Below, piece by piece: positions 1-7,539 of a DNA stretch of 61,579 nucleotides. The notes beneath the pieces were generated by a model. It was not told the DNA's origin. It saw only the letters and a list, made by a program, of their open reading frames with translations, and searched no databases. Within the stretch, counting starts at the first letter, position 1, and every line of letters starts with the position of its first letter. The position numbers and the translations under genes were made by a program. Location: contig NZ_JABFAM010000024.1 of assembly GCF_013623775.1 (NCBI RefSeq), positions 1 to 61,579 on the forward strand, given 5' to 3'. The DNA is from Rufibacter sp. XAAS-G3-1. Its GTDB lineage: Bacteria > Bacteroidota > Bacteroidia > Cytophagales > Hymenobacteraceae.

Positions 1-83
1 TGATATGGAACAAGGAAGGCTCCCCATATAAGGAATCCTCCTATTTTATAGCATAAAAGCACTCTTATACTCAATGGGAGGCA
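1..83. repeat. Terminal direct repeat, left copy (circular plasmid overlap)
   Basis: The first 83 bases are repeated exactly at 61497-61579, the last bases of the window. This is the usual signature of a circular contig written out with a short assembly overlap. With plasmid replication and transfer genes present, I read the window as one closed plasmid of 61,496 bp. A true terminal repeat of a linear element is the alternative but nothing else supports it. Confidence 0.9.
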
Positions 84-284
84 AATCACGTCGGTCTTTT
101 CCGATACATGGAGAATGCTAAATTTTTATAAATATGAAACTACCCTATACACCAGTTTCGTCCATACCACTGGGAAGTTATCCATCAACTGACCGGACCC
201 CGTCTATAGGGTTATCATGAAACTCCCTTCTCTCTTCCAGCCATTTGGTAGCTCGCGCGACCGGGGCATGCGTTCCCTCGAGAC

Positions 285-527
285 CTACTTCTCCTGGCCC
301 AGCCTCCTACCCTCTATGATCCCCTTGGTTGTGATAGTGTAGGTGCAGGGGAACACCCCGTCGAGCGTATGGATATGTCCGCTTTCCACTAACTCATCAA
401 GCAGGAACTGCAGGTGGTTGGGCGCCGGCACGAGGCCAAGGTTCTTCTCTTTGCCAATGTCATCAATGGTGAGTGTCTCGTGCTTGATCAACGTGTTCAA
501 TACGATGGTACGGTTAAGGCTCGTCAT
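285..527 (-). CDS. Small winged-helix-like protein, function unknown
   Basis: An 80-residue protein. The pattern of helices followed by a hairpin (about residues 10-70, ending in TYTITTKGIIEGRRL) resembles small winged-helix DNA-binding proteins that occur in Hymenobacteraceae-like genomes. There is no sensor or catalytic domain. It stands alone, with non-coding stretches on both sides, and its codon use matches the GC-rich genes to its right. The start is the only ATG near the N-terminus. The DNA-binding role is an inference from fold-like pattern only. Confidence 0.55.
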   Translation of the reverse strand: MTSLNRTIVLNTLIKHETLTIDDIGKEKNLGLVPAPNHLQFLLDELVESGHIHTLDGVFPCTYTITTKGIIEGRRLGQEK

Positions 528-932
528 TTCTTTAAGTTTAAATGTGTTTCAAGTAATGGGCTTGTGGTCATCAAGTAATATTGTTCAGGCCGGATTTACC
601 TGATTTCAAAAGCCATGATTGGTAATTTTTCAGCAATCCCGGGAGGTGTTGCCCCCTACCATTGTACATACTTTCTCTAAATCTTCGATGCATTAAAACC
701 ATTAGCTAATCTCTAAGAACCTTTTACCGATGTTAGTTTTAGCTTGCTTGTTCTGTTAGTTAATCTTGTATTTAGAAGTAATGGTAACTTCCAGCTAGTT
801 GTTCCATTACAGATGACTCCCGCGAGACCCTAGGTTTTCCTCTTTGTCTTGGGTGGTGGGCAACTTCACGCCAACAAGGAAATCAGGCCAAGAAGGTAGA
901 GGATACAAGGAAAGGAAAGACCTACTAAACTT
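528..932. other. Non-coding stretch, nothing recognised
   Basis: About 400 bases between two minus-strand genes. I see no supported gene, RNA, repeat or clear promoter motif in it. It must contain the promoter for the gene ending at 285, but no TAnnTTTG box is visible in the expected orientation. Confidence 0.5.
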
Positions 933-1328
933 CTAAGCTAATAGTTGCCAATCATCCAACTGCCGTATGGTCTGGGCTGCGGCCCGCTGAAGGTCCTCCA
1001 AGGAGGGTGCCTGGCCAGGGGTGGAGGGGACAGTGACATTGGCCCACAGGATGCCCAACCGGGCAGCGGTACCCTTCCCTGGGCTACCCGGGCCGGGGCC
1101 ATCGAAACGCGTGGCGATGAATCTGATGCCTAGTGCAGCCAACACCTTCAGGGCATGGCCCGAGACACCACTGGGGGCAAAGACGATAACGGCCTCTTTG
1201 CCCTGGGCGTAGAAAGCGGTCTCCGCACTCAGCGGATTGGAGATTAGGGTGATTTCGTGCTTTTTATGGTTGGCCTGGGCCAGAAGACCTTTCTCTGAAG
1301 GCCGGATGCCATAGGCGATTACTTTCAT
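933..1328 (-). CDS. Stand-alone N-terminal domain of D-lactate dehydrogenase family
   Basis: 131 residues that follow the beginning of D-lactate dehydrogenase-type 2-hydroxyacid dehydrogenases: MKVIAYGIRPSEKGLL, then a region like the catalytic-domain segment EAVIVFAPSGVSGHALKVL and GIRFIATRFDGPG, where the family has its RCAGFNNVD-type motif. Full enzymes have about 330 residues with an NAD-binding Rossmann domain; that domain, the catalytic His and the GxGxxG motif are absent. It is therefore unlikely to be an active dehydrogenase and may bind a hydroxyacid or act as a regulatory fragment. Its promoter (box at 1349-1356, palindrome at 1401-1414) matches those of two YceI genes, so it looks expressed and co-regulated rather than simply decayed. 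Confidence 0.7.
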   Translation of the reverse strand: MKVIAYGIRPSEKGLLAQANHKKHEITLISNPLSAETAFYAQGKEAVIVFAPSGVSGHALKVLAALGIRFIATRFDGPGPGSPGKGTAARLGILWANVTVPSTPGQAPSLEDLQRAAAQTIRQLDDWQLLA

Positions 1329-1348
1329 AGGTTTGCATCTAAGGGATA

Positions 1349-1356
1349 CAAACCTA
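1349..1356 (-). promoter_or_regulatory. Bacteroidota -7 promoter box (TAGGTTTG)
   Basis: Reads TAGGTTTG on the minus strand, an exact TAnnTTTG match, 20 bases upstream of the ATG of the lactate-dehydrogenase-like gene. The FNR/FixK-like palindrome at 1401-1414 is centred 51.5 bp from its first base, the same spacing as at two other promoters in this window. Confidence 0.75.
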
Positions 1357-1400
1357 CCTCTTCCAACGCCCAGACTTCTTGCGGCTGGTCAGGCCAAAGT

Positions 1401-1414
1401 TTGATCCTGGTCAG
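1401..1414 (-). promoter_or_regulatory. FNR/FixK-like operator upstream of the LDH-like gene
   Basis: Minus-strand reading CTGACCAGGATCAA, close to the FNR/FixK consensus TTGATnnnnATCAA. Its centre is 1407.5, 51.5 bp from the first base of the TAnnTTTG box. It overlaps the stop codon of the receiver-CRP gene. The shared core with the sites at 3747 and 7453 is TGACSAGSATCA. The likely ligand protein is the CRP/FNR-type regulator encoded at 1411-2469. Confidence 0.75.
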
Positions 1415-2469
1415 TTTTTCATGCTGGCCAGGCGGGGAAGGTCCAGAACCTGGATCAGGCGGCCTTTCTTCAGGATCAGTTTCTCGTTGGTAAAATCAGA
1501 CAGGATGCGGCTCACGGTCTCGGTGGCCATGCCGGCCATGGAGGCCATGTCTTCCCGGGAGATCTGCAGGCATTCCTGTGACAGGGGCTGGGATTGTTGC
1601 CGAACCAAATGTAACAGCACCTCGGCCATGCGTTTGCGCACGGAGTGGTAGGCCATCTGGAGCAACTGCGTTTCTTTCTCGCGCACGTTCTGGGACAGGA
1701 TCTGGATGAATTTTTGCCCGATATCCGTAAAACGGCTCAGAAACGAGTCCACGGTTTCCTTGGTCAACAGACAGTAAGAGCTGTTTTCCATGGCGGTGGC
1801 ATTGTCGGTGTAGGTTTCTCCCAGCAACAGGGCCTCAATGCCCAGATAATCTCCCTGGGTGTACAGACCGGTGATCAGTTCGCGTCCATCGTCGGCCAGC
1901 CTGTTGGTCTTGAACCTTCCGCTCATAACCAGGTAAATGCCTTTTGGCTGGTCTTCCTCCCGGTAGATATCCTGGTCTTTTTTCACCTGCCTGGTCTTTA
2001 GGCCCGTGATCACGTCCTGGAGTTGGGCCATCCCTCCGGCCGTAGCCGCCAGGTTGCCCAGGTTTTCTATCGGCTGTCTGTAGAAGGTCTGCTGCTGCTC
2101 TTGTTTGGCCAGGCGGCTTTCCACGGCCACCAGCAGTTCCATGTCATCGAAGGGCTTGGTCAGGTAATCATCGGCCCCCATTTCCATGCCTTTCCGCATG
2201 TCGCCACGCTCGGCCTTGGCTGTCAGGAAAACGAAGGGGATATTAGCCGTGACCGGGTTTTTACGCAGCAGAAACAGCACGCCAAATCCGTCCAGCTCCG
2301 GCATCATGATGTCGCAGAGAATAAGGTCAGGTACCTGGGCAAGGGCCAGTTCCACCCCGGCTTTTCCTTCTGCGGCCTGCAACACCTCGTAGCCGCTCAG
2401 CTCCAGAATCTCCGTAGAGCTTTCCCGGATGTCCACATTGTCTTCAATCAATAAGATGCGCTTTTTCAT
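1411..2469 (-). CDS. Response regulator: receiver fused to CRP/FNR-type DNA-binding domain
   Basis: 352 residues. Residues 1-120 form a receiver with the acidic pair E9/D10, phospho-acceptor D53 (CDIMMPELDG), T83 and K105 (LTKPF). Residues about 145-260 form a cyclic-nucleotide-binding-type beta-roll (DQPKGIYLVMSGRFKT), and about 270-345 a CRP-type helix-turn-helix (SREDMASMAGMATETVSRIL). The ATGA overlap with the kinase gene upstream shows translational coupling. In effect it merges the roles of FixJ (receiver) and FixK (CRP/FNR protein) in one chain. It probably binds the palindromes at 1401, 3747 and 7453. No cysteine cluster for an FNR iron-sulfur centre is seen, so signal input is expected through phosphorylation. 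Confidence 0.92.
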   Translation of the reverse strand: MKKRILLIEDNVDIRESSTEILELSGYEVLQAAEGKAGVELALAQVPDLILCDIMMPELDGFGVLFLLRKNPVTANIPFVFLTAKAERGDMRKGMEMGADDYLTKPFDDMELLVAVESRLAKQEQQQTFYRQPIENLGNLAATAGGMAQLQDVITGLKTRQVKKDQDIYREEDQPKGIYLVMSGRFKTNRLADDGRELITGLYTQGDYLGIEALLLGETYTDNATAMENSSYCLLTKETVDSFLSRFTDIGQKFIQILSQNVREKETQLLQMAYHSVRKRMAEVLLHLVRQQSQPLSQECLQISREDMASMAGMATETVSRILSDFTNEKLILKKGRLIQVLDLPRLASMKN

Positions 2470-3668
2470 GGTTGTACCGGAAAAGTGAAGGTAAAAGAGG
2501 TGCCTTTGTTCAGGTCGCTCTCAAATTCAATGGAGCCGTTCATGAGCATGACGTAGCGGCGCACGATGTGCAGCCCCAGCCCGGTGCCCGGAATGGTGCC
2601 CGTGTTGTGCGCCCGGAAAAAAGGCTCGAACAGCTGCGCGTGGTCTTTCTGCGGAATCCCGATGCCGTAGTCTTTGATCACCACGGTGAGCACGGCCCCG
2701 GCAATCTCGGTGTTGAACTCAATAAAGGTGTTCTCGCCGGAGTATTTGATGGCGTTGGAGATAAGGTTGATGATGCAGTTCTTGAGCAGGTACTGGTCCA
2801 GCCGGAACTCGCTTTCCACGCCAGTATGCTGGTAGATAATGTTCTGGCCCTCTTTGGAAACCAGTTGCATCTCCTCGGTGATTTCCTCGCCTAGTTTCAC
2901 CACGTTGAACAGCGTGAACGTAGCCTCCACCTTGCCGGCATCCAGGCGCTCGTGCAGCAGGAAGTCGTTGAGGATATTGGTCAGGTTGGCGACCGCGCTC
3001 TTGATCTTGTTGACGTGCTTGGTGATGTTGGCGTTTTCAGACAACGCGTATCGCTCAATCAGCGAGGCCGACAGCTGCACCGAACTCAGCGGCGTCCTGA
3101 ACTCATGCGAAGCCATGGACACGAACCGGCTTTTGAGCTGGCTCAGGTCTTTCTCCTTCTCCAGGGAGGTGCTCATGGTGTCTTTCGCGTTCTGCAATTC
3201 ACGCAAAGAGAGTTGCAAAGACTGCGTGCGCTCCTTTACCTGCGCCTCCAGTTGCTCGGAGTGCTGCCGGAGCTTTTCCTCGGCTTCCTTCTCGCGGCTC
3301 AGGTCATGGATGAACCCGGTGTAAATGACCCTGCCCGCCATCTGTACCTCGCTTAAAGCCAGCCGGAACGGGAAAACGGTGCCGTCTTTTTTCAAGCCCT
3401 GCACCTCGCGCCCAATGCCGATCATGTGGGGCACCCGCGTCTGCTGGTAGCGCGCCAGGTACTGGTCGTGCCGGTCCCTGTCTGGGGAGGGCATCAGAAT
3501 GCAGATGTTCCTGCCAATCACTTCCTCGGAGGAAAACCCGAATAAATGGCAGGCCGCCGGATTGATGCTCTCGATGATGCCGCCCTCATCAATGGTGATG
3601 ATCCCGTCAATCGCGTTCTGGATGATGGCTTGTACTAATGCGGTGTTGTCTGAGCCAGTTGAAGCCAT
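2466..3668 (-). CDS. FixL-like haem-PAS oxygen-sensing histidine kinase
   Basis: 400 residues, no transmembrane segment. Residues about 10-127 are a PAS domain that matches the oxygen sensor FixL: H67, R73, H81 and R87 have exactly the spacing of H200, R206, H214 and R220 of Bradyrhizobium FixL, and the stretch PHMIGIGREVQG is nearly the FixL sequence. A coiled coil (about 128-180) leads to the HisKA box with phospho-acceptor H188 (ASHEFRTPLS), then a GHKL ATPase with NAIKYS, DYGIGI and GTGLGL motifs. The gene overlaps the receiver-CRP gene by 4 bases. Haem binding and oxygen sensing are inferred from family knowledge and the conserved pocket residues. Confidence 0.9.
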   Translation of the reverse strand: MASTGSDNTALVQAIIQNAIDGIITIDEGGIIESINPAACHLFGFSSEEVIGRNICILMPSPDRDRHDQYLARYQQTRVPHMIGIGREVQGLKKDGTVFPFRLALSEVQMAGRVIYTGFIHDLSREKEAEEKLRQHSEQLEAQVKERTQSLQLSLRELQNAKDTMSTSLEKEKDLSQLKSRFVSMASHEFRTPLSSVQLSASLIERYALSENANITKHVNKIKSAVANLTNILNDFLLHERLDAGKVEATFTLFNVVKLGEEITEEMQLVSKEGQNIIYQHTGVESEFRLDQYLLKNCIINLISNAIKYSGENTFIEFNTEIAGAVLTVVIKDYGIGIPQKDHAQLFEPFFRAHNTGTIPGTGLGLHIVRRYVMLMNGSIEFESDLNKGTSFTFTFPVQP

Positions 3669-3746
3669 AGTAGCCCAATAACACGAAAGCCCTTGACATC
3701 GTGCGATTTATTATCCCGCGGGTAGTTCCTGGCGGCTTCGCAAAGC

Positions 3747-3760
3747 TTGACGAGCATCAA
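3747..3760 (+). promoter_or_regulatory. FNR/FixK-like operator upstream of the first YceI gene
   Basis: TTGACGAGCATCAA, nine of ten specified positions of the FNR/FixK consensus TTGATnnnnATCAA, and a perfect 5+5 palindrome when the flanking C and G are included. Its centre (3753.5) is 51.5 bp upstream of the first base of the TAnnTTTG box at 3805. That puts it near -63 relative to the expected start of transcription, a class I activator position. It lies between the kinase gene and the YceI gene. Confidence 0.8.
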
Positions 3761-3804
3761 GTTATAGGCTAACCCGCATCAGGTACCGCGTTCTTACGTG
3801 CCCC

Positions 3805-3812
3805 TACCTTTG
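3805..3812 (+). promoter_or_regulatory. Bacteroidota -7 promoter box (TACCTTTG)
   Basis: TACCTTTG, an exact TAnnTTTG match, ends 22 bases upstream of the ATG at 3835. I see no convincing -33 TTTG element, as expected for an activator-dependent promoter. Spacing to the upstream palindrome is identical to that at the promoters near 7511 and 1356. Confidence 0.75.
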
Positions 3813-3834
3813 TATCAAATAAAACCAATCGGTT

Positions 3835-4449
3835 ATGAAAACAACGCATTCCCTCACCCGTCCATTCTTTTTCTCGGCTCTGTTCATCGCCCTGGCCCTG
3901 TTTATTGTTCCGCAGCAGGTTCAAGCCCAGGCCACCTATAGCTTGCAACCCAAAGCCAAGGTTTTCCTGAAAGTGATGGGCAGTTCCAATGTGCATGACT
4001 GGGAAATGGTTTCCTCTACCATGCAAAGCAAAGGCACTTTCAAATTCGATGCGAAAAACGTCCTTACCTCCATCAATGCCTTCCAATTGACGGTTGACTC
4101 CAAGACCCTCAAAAGCAAGCACTCTTCCTTGGATAACCGGGCCTACAAGGTGATGAAAACCACCCAGCACCCCAAGATTGTCTACAACCTGCGCTCCACA
4201 GATGTGACCACGCTCTCCAAAAACAGATACCTGGTGAAAGCCCTGGGCGACCTGACCATTGCCGGTTCCCGCCAGATTATCTCTATGGATGTGAACGTGG
4301 TGGTGAACCCCGACAACAGCATCACCTGCACCGGCACTGAGAAAATCAAACTCTCTGAATATGGCATCGCGGCGCCCAGTTATATGGCCGGCACCATGAA
4401 AGTGGGCAATGACCTCACCATCGGGTTTGCCCAGACTTACCAGAAATAA
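3835..4449 (+). CDS. YceI-family secreted lipid-binding-like protein
   Basis: 204 residues with an N-terminal signal peptide (hydrophobic core FFFSALFIALALFIV, then QAQA), followed by a YceI-type lipocalin-like beta-barrel (VMGSSNVHDWEMVS, then FQLTVDSKTLKS, then LGDLTIAGSRQIISMDV, ending SYMAGTMKVGNDLTI). YceI proteins bind isoprenoid-type lipids in the periplasm; the ligand here is unknown. It is the first gene of a likely operon with the porin-like gene 36 bases downstream. It is controlled by the palindrome at 3747 and box at 3805. Two further YceI-family genes follow at 5894 and 7540. Confidence 0.88.
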   Translation: MKTTHSLTRPFFFSALFIALALFIVPQQVQAQATYSLQPKAKVFLKVMGSSNVHDWEMVSSTMQSKGTFKFDAKNVLTSINAFQLTVDSKTLKSKHSSLDNRAYKVMKTTQHPKIVYNLRSTDVTTLSKNRYLVKALGDLTIAGSRQIISMDVNVVVNPDNSITCTGTEKIKLSEYGIAAPSYMAGTMKVGNDLTIGFAQTYQK

Positions 4450-4485
4450 TCTCTCTTACAGCAGCTTCTTTTTAATACCCATATC

Positions 4486-5817
4486 ATGAAAACAATCTTT
4501 ACCACCGCCTTCGCTTCCCTTCTCACAGCTGGCTGCTTTCTCGCCTCCTCCAACGCCCAGGGCCAGGTATTCGGGCCGGTTTCCAACCTGCGGCCTTATG
4601 ACAAAAGTGGCATCAATGTGTTTGAAGACCCTAAGACGGATACCGTGGCCTTTGACGGCATCCGCCTGAAAATTGGGGCAGGTTTCACGCAGTCGTTCCA
4701 GGGGCTCAAGCACCGCAACGCCTCTGGTGGGCTGTACAAAATTACGCCGGGCTTCAACACCGCCAACGCCAACCTGTTCCTGGACGTGCAGCTGGCCGAA
4801 GGCATCCGCCTGAACCTGACCAGTTATCTTTCCAGTAGGCACCACAATGAGACCTGGGTCAAAGGCGGCTACATCCAGTTCGACAAACTGCCCTTCAAAG
4901 GACAGTTCTGGGCCGACCTCATGGAGATCACTACTGTCAAGATAGGCCACATGGAGATCAACTACGGAGACCAGCATTTCCGGCGCTCAGACGGAGGGCA
5001 CACGTTTTACAACCCTTTTGCCGAAAACTACATCCTGGACGCTTTCTCCACGGAGATTGGGGGCGAGGTGCTGGTGCGCAAAAACGGACTGTTTGGGTTG
5101 GTGGGCGTGTCCAATGGCATGATCAAGGGCAACATTGATGAACTGGTGCCCACGGCTGCCGATGGCAACATCCGCAAATCGCCGTCTTTCTACGTCAAAG
5201 GCGGGATAGACAAAGAAGTGGTGCCTGAACTGCGCGTGCGCCTGGCGGCCTCTTATTACACCAACAACAGTTCGGGCGGGCAGACGCTGTACGGCGGGGA
5301 CCGCACCGGTTCCAACTATTTCATGGTGATGGAAAAAGAAGGCGGCACCTATGCGGCCAACGCATTCTCTGGTCGCCTGAACCCCGGCTTCAGCAAGAAA
5401 GTAGACGCCCTGCAGGTGAACGGATTTGTGAAAGCAAAGCAACTGGAAGTGTTCGCCACCTATGAAACCGCCGAGGGTCGCTCCCGAAACGAAACCCAGG
5501 AACGGAACGTGCACCAGTACGCCGTGGACGTGGTTTACCGGATAGGGGCGCAGGAGAACTTCTTTGTGGGTGCCCGTTACAACAAAGTGACTGCCCAACT
5601 GCCCAACGTAGCCGGCACGGTCACCACGGCCCCCATTGTGTTTAACGATGACGTGAAGGTTGACCGCATGGCATTGGGTGCCGGCTGGTTTTTGACCCGC
5701 AACATCCTGCTCAAGGGCGAATACGTGCGTCAGGAATACATGAATTTCCCGGCCGCCGATTACCGCAGCGGCGGCGAGTTCAACGGGTATGTCATACAGG
5801 CCGCCGTTGGTTTCTAA
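4486..5817 (+). CDS. Outer-membrane porin-like beta-barrel protein
   Basis: 443 residues with a signal peptide (FASLLTAGCFLASSNAQG). The mature part alternates short amphipathic strands (LRLKIGAGFTQSFQG, NLFLDVQLAEGIRLNLTSYLSS, MEINYGDQHFRRSDGG) and ends in the aromatic residue F (VIQAAVGF), both typical of outer-membrane barrels. It resembles Bacteroidota proteins annotated as porin or alginate-export-like, but I cannot assign a substrate. It follows the YceI gene by 36 bases and probably shares its transcript, so it would be under the same FNR/FixK-like control. Confidence 0.72.
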   Translation: MKTIFTTAFASLLTAGCFLASSNAQGQVFGPVSNLRPYDKSGINVFEDPKTDTVAFDGIRLKIGAGFTQSFQGLKHRNASGGLYKITPGFNTANANLFLDVQLAEGIRLNLTSYLSSRHHNETWVKGGYIQFDKLPFKGQFWADLMEITTVKIGHMEINYGDQHFRRSDGGHTFYNPFAENYILDAFSTEIGGEVLVRKNGLFGLVGVSNGMIKGNIDELVPTAADGNIRKSPSFYVKGGIDKEVVPELRVRLAASYYTNNSSGGQTLYGGDRTGSNYFMVMEKEGGTYAANAFSGRLNPGFSKKVDALQVNGFVKAKQLEVFATYETAEGRSRNETQERNVHQYAVDVVYRIGAQENFFVGARYNKVTAQLPNVAGTVTTAPIVFNDDVKVDRMALGAGWFLTRNILLKGEYVRQEYMNFPAADYRSGGEFNGYVIQAAVGF

Positions 5818-5893
5818 TCATTTCTATTCTTGAGAATAAGCCAGGTTAGGGGATTTCTTCGGCCTGGCCTTTCTCCTTATAAAACCTTGTAAG

Positions 5894-6505
5894 ATGCATA
5901 TCTCCCCATTTTTTCTGCAAGGTGTGCTGTTGCTGCCTCTTTTAGCTCTTATAGGCTGGCTACCGGCCAGCAAACCCAACCGCACCACGCAGTGGGCGGT
6001 GAGCGGAACCAGCAGCCTGCAGGTGAACGGTAGCACCAACGTGAATAAGTTCGCCTGTGAGATCAGCTCCTATGACCGCTTGGATACGTTGCACGTGACC
6101 GAGAACGGCAGCGCCGTGGCCCTCTCCGGCAGTCTGCAGCTGAACCTGCAGAACTTTGACTGCCACAACCCTGTCATGACCCGTGACCTGCGCAAAACCC
6201 TGAAAGCCGGGCAGTATCCCATGCTTGGCATTACTTTCCTTTCGTTGAACAGACTGCCCGCGCTTAGTCAGAACCCCGCCCATATCACCGGTCTGGTGGA
6301 CATTGAGCTGGCCGGGGCCCGCAAACGGGTGGAGGTGAAGTACCAGATCTGGGTAGACGCCCAGAACGTGATCCATTTGGTTGGTAGCCGGGAGGTTACC
6401 TTCTCTGATTTCAACCTGAAGCCACCTTCTAAATTCAAGGGCATGGTACAGACGCACCAGAAGCTGGTGATCTCGTTTCGTCTCAAGCTGAAGGAGGTAG
6501 GGTAA
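5894..6505 (+). CDS. YceI-family protein, second copy
   Basis: 203 residues. The N-terminal hydrophobic stretch (FFLQGVLLLPLLALIGWL) is a signal peptide or anchor. The rest follows the YceI barrel: VNGSTNVNKFACEISSY, a central pairing region, then GLVDIELAGARKRVEVKYQI and VTFSDFNLKPPSKFKGMVQ. It differs a good deal from the copies at 3835 and 7540, so the three are old paralogues rather than a recent duplication. No FNR-like palindrome or TAnnTTTG box was found in the 76 bases before it, so it probably reads through from the promoter at 3805. Confidence 0.82.
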   Translation: MHISPFFLQGVLLLPLLALIGWLPASKPNRTTQWAVSGTSSLQVNGSTNVNKFACEISSYDRLDTLHVTENGSAVALSGSLQLNLQNFDCHNPVMTRDLRKTLKAGQYPMLGITFLSLNRLPALSQNPAHITGLVDIELAGARKRVEVKYQIWVDAQNVIHLVGSREVTFSDFNLKPPSKFKGMVQTHQKLVISFRLKLKEVG

Positions 6506-6584
6506 CCCCGTTCTGCGTTAGGTCCTTTTCTCATTAAACAAGCCTGATACGGCTTTTCTTTTTACATCCTTAAACTTAATCCAC

Positions 6585-7319
6585 ATGGAAAACACCCTTA
6601 CCACCGTCTCAGAGGTATTGCAGAATTTAAAGGATAAAGGCTACACCACTGATTTCAACCTCACCGACCATTGCCTGGTTTGCCAGGGCAGCCGCCTGGA
6701 ACTTCATCCGGAGGATTTTCTGGTGGACCGCCATTTTAGGTTCGAGGGGATTTCCGATCCGGGGGACGAGGCCGTGGTGTACGCCATCTCTTCTGAAAAA
6801 CATGGTCTTAAGGGCACGCTGGTCAACGGTTACGGTATTTACAGTGATGCCACCAGTGATACCATGCTCCAGGCCCTGCACCCGCGACCTTCCGCCCTTT
6901 CAGACCCAGAACTAACGCCTATTGAACTACCCACCAAGCCAACCGAAGCCACGCCCCAGCGACCAGATAGTGCCCGCCACCTGGATGCCCCTCTACTAAC
7001 TCTGGATCTCACCCGCTCTCTGGCCCAGATCAAAGAGGAAAAAGCCTGGCTCACCTCTGACCGGAATGCCCTTACCTTGTATAAATCAGAAGAGGTGCGG
7101 GTGGTGTTGATTGGCTTACACGCCGGTGCCCAAATGAAAACGCATACCGCTCCCGGTCCCATCAGTGTGCAGGTGCTGGAAGGGCAGCTCACGTTTGAGG
7201 CTCTTCCGCATGCAACTGTACTCACCACCGGCCAGCAGGTGGTACTGCCCGCCGGGGTACCGCACCGGGTGGAGGCTCTGGTGGAATCGGTTTTCCTGCT
7301 TACCCTTTTCAGGAAATAA
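6585..7319 (+). CDS. Fusion: small 'PRPP-synthetase-like' family plus cupin
   Basis: 244 residues in two parts. Residues 1-105 match a short Bacteroidota family often labelled phosphoribosylpyrophosphate synthetase (VSEVLQNLKDKGYTTDFNL, HPEDFLVDRHFRFEG, DEAVVYAISSEKHGLKGTL). It is far too small to be a PRPP synthetase and lacks the PRPP-binding loop, so that label should not be taken as function. A proline- and threonine-rich linker (about 106-145) leads to a cupin (about 155-244) with VVLIGLHAGAQMKTHTAPG, QVLEGQLTFEA and VVLPAGVPHRVEAL. Metal-ligand His residues are partly present (H in MKTHTAPG, H in VPHRVE). The cupin half resembles stress- or NO-related small cupins. The fusion is unusual; function is unknown. 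Confidence 0.72.
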   Translation: MENTLTTVSEVLQNLKDKGYTTDFNLTDHCLVCQGSRLELHPEDFLVDRHFRFEGISDPGDEAVVYAISSEKHGLKGTLVNGYGIYSDATSDTMLQALHPRPSALSDPELTPIELPTKPTEATPQRPDSARHLDAPLLTLDLTRSLAQIKEEKAWLTSDRNALTLYKSEEVRVVLIGLHAGAQMKTHTAPGPISVQVLEGQLTFEALPHATVLTTGQQVVLPAGVPHRVEALVESVFLLTLFRK

Positions 7320-7452
7320 ATCCACCGATTGGAAGGTCGTTTCTGGCCTATTTGCCGGTGAATGTGCCTAAAATATACTTGGGTAAATGGGTTTTAGAGC
7401 GGTATGTGGCATATCCCGGGTGAAACGGGTGGATGGGTAGGCTTTCCCATTC

Positions 7453-7466
7453 CTGACGAGGATCAG
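7453..7466 (+). promoter_or_regulatory. FNR/FixK-like operator upstream of the third YceI gene
   Basis: CTGACGAGGATCAG, a perfect palindrome in its outer four bases (CTGA/TCAG) sharing the TGACGAG-ATCA core with the site at 3747. Its centre, 7459.5, is again 51.5 bp upstream of the TAnnTTTG box (7511). The conserved distance in three independent promoters is the strongest evidence that the sites are real. Confidence 0.75.
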
Positions 7467-7510
7467 ATTTCGGGATAACGGAGGTCAAGAAGTGCCTCGG
7501 GAGGATACGC

Positions 7511-7518
7511 TACATTTG
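7511..7518 (+). promoter_or_regulatory. Bacteroidota -7 promoter box (TACATTTG)
   Basis: TACATTTG, an exact TAnnTTTG match. It lies inside the extended reading frame that could begin at 7492, which argues that the true start of the YceI gene is the ATG at 7540, 22 bases past the box, exactly the distance seen at 3805-3835. Confidence 0.72.
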
Positions 7519-7539
7519 TGCATCATCAAGCCCAGCCTT

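Noticed and set aside
5818-5893. A fourth FNR/FixK-like site (TTGAGAATAA) before the second YceI gene
   Set aside because: The second half does not match and no TAnnTTTG box lies at the shared spacing.
6585-6900. Phosphoribosylpyrophosphate synthetase activity
   Set aside because: Domain too short and lacks the PRPP-binding loop; the name is a family label without support.
7492-7539. Extended start of the third YceI gene at 7492
   Set aside because: The promoter box at 7511 lies inside it and the signal peptide begins properly only from 7540.
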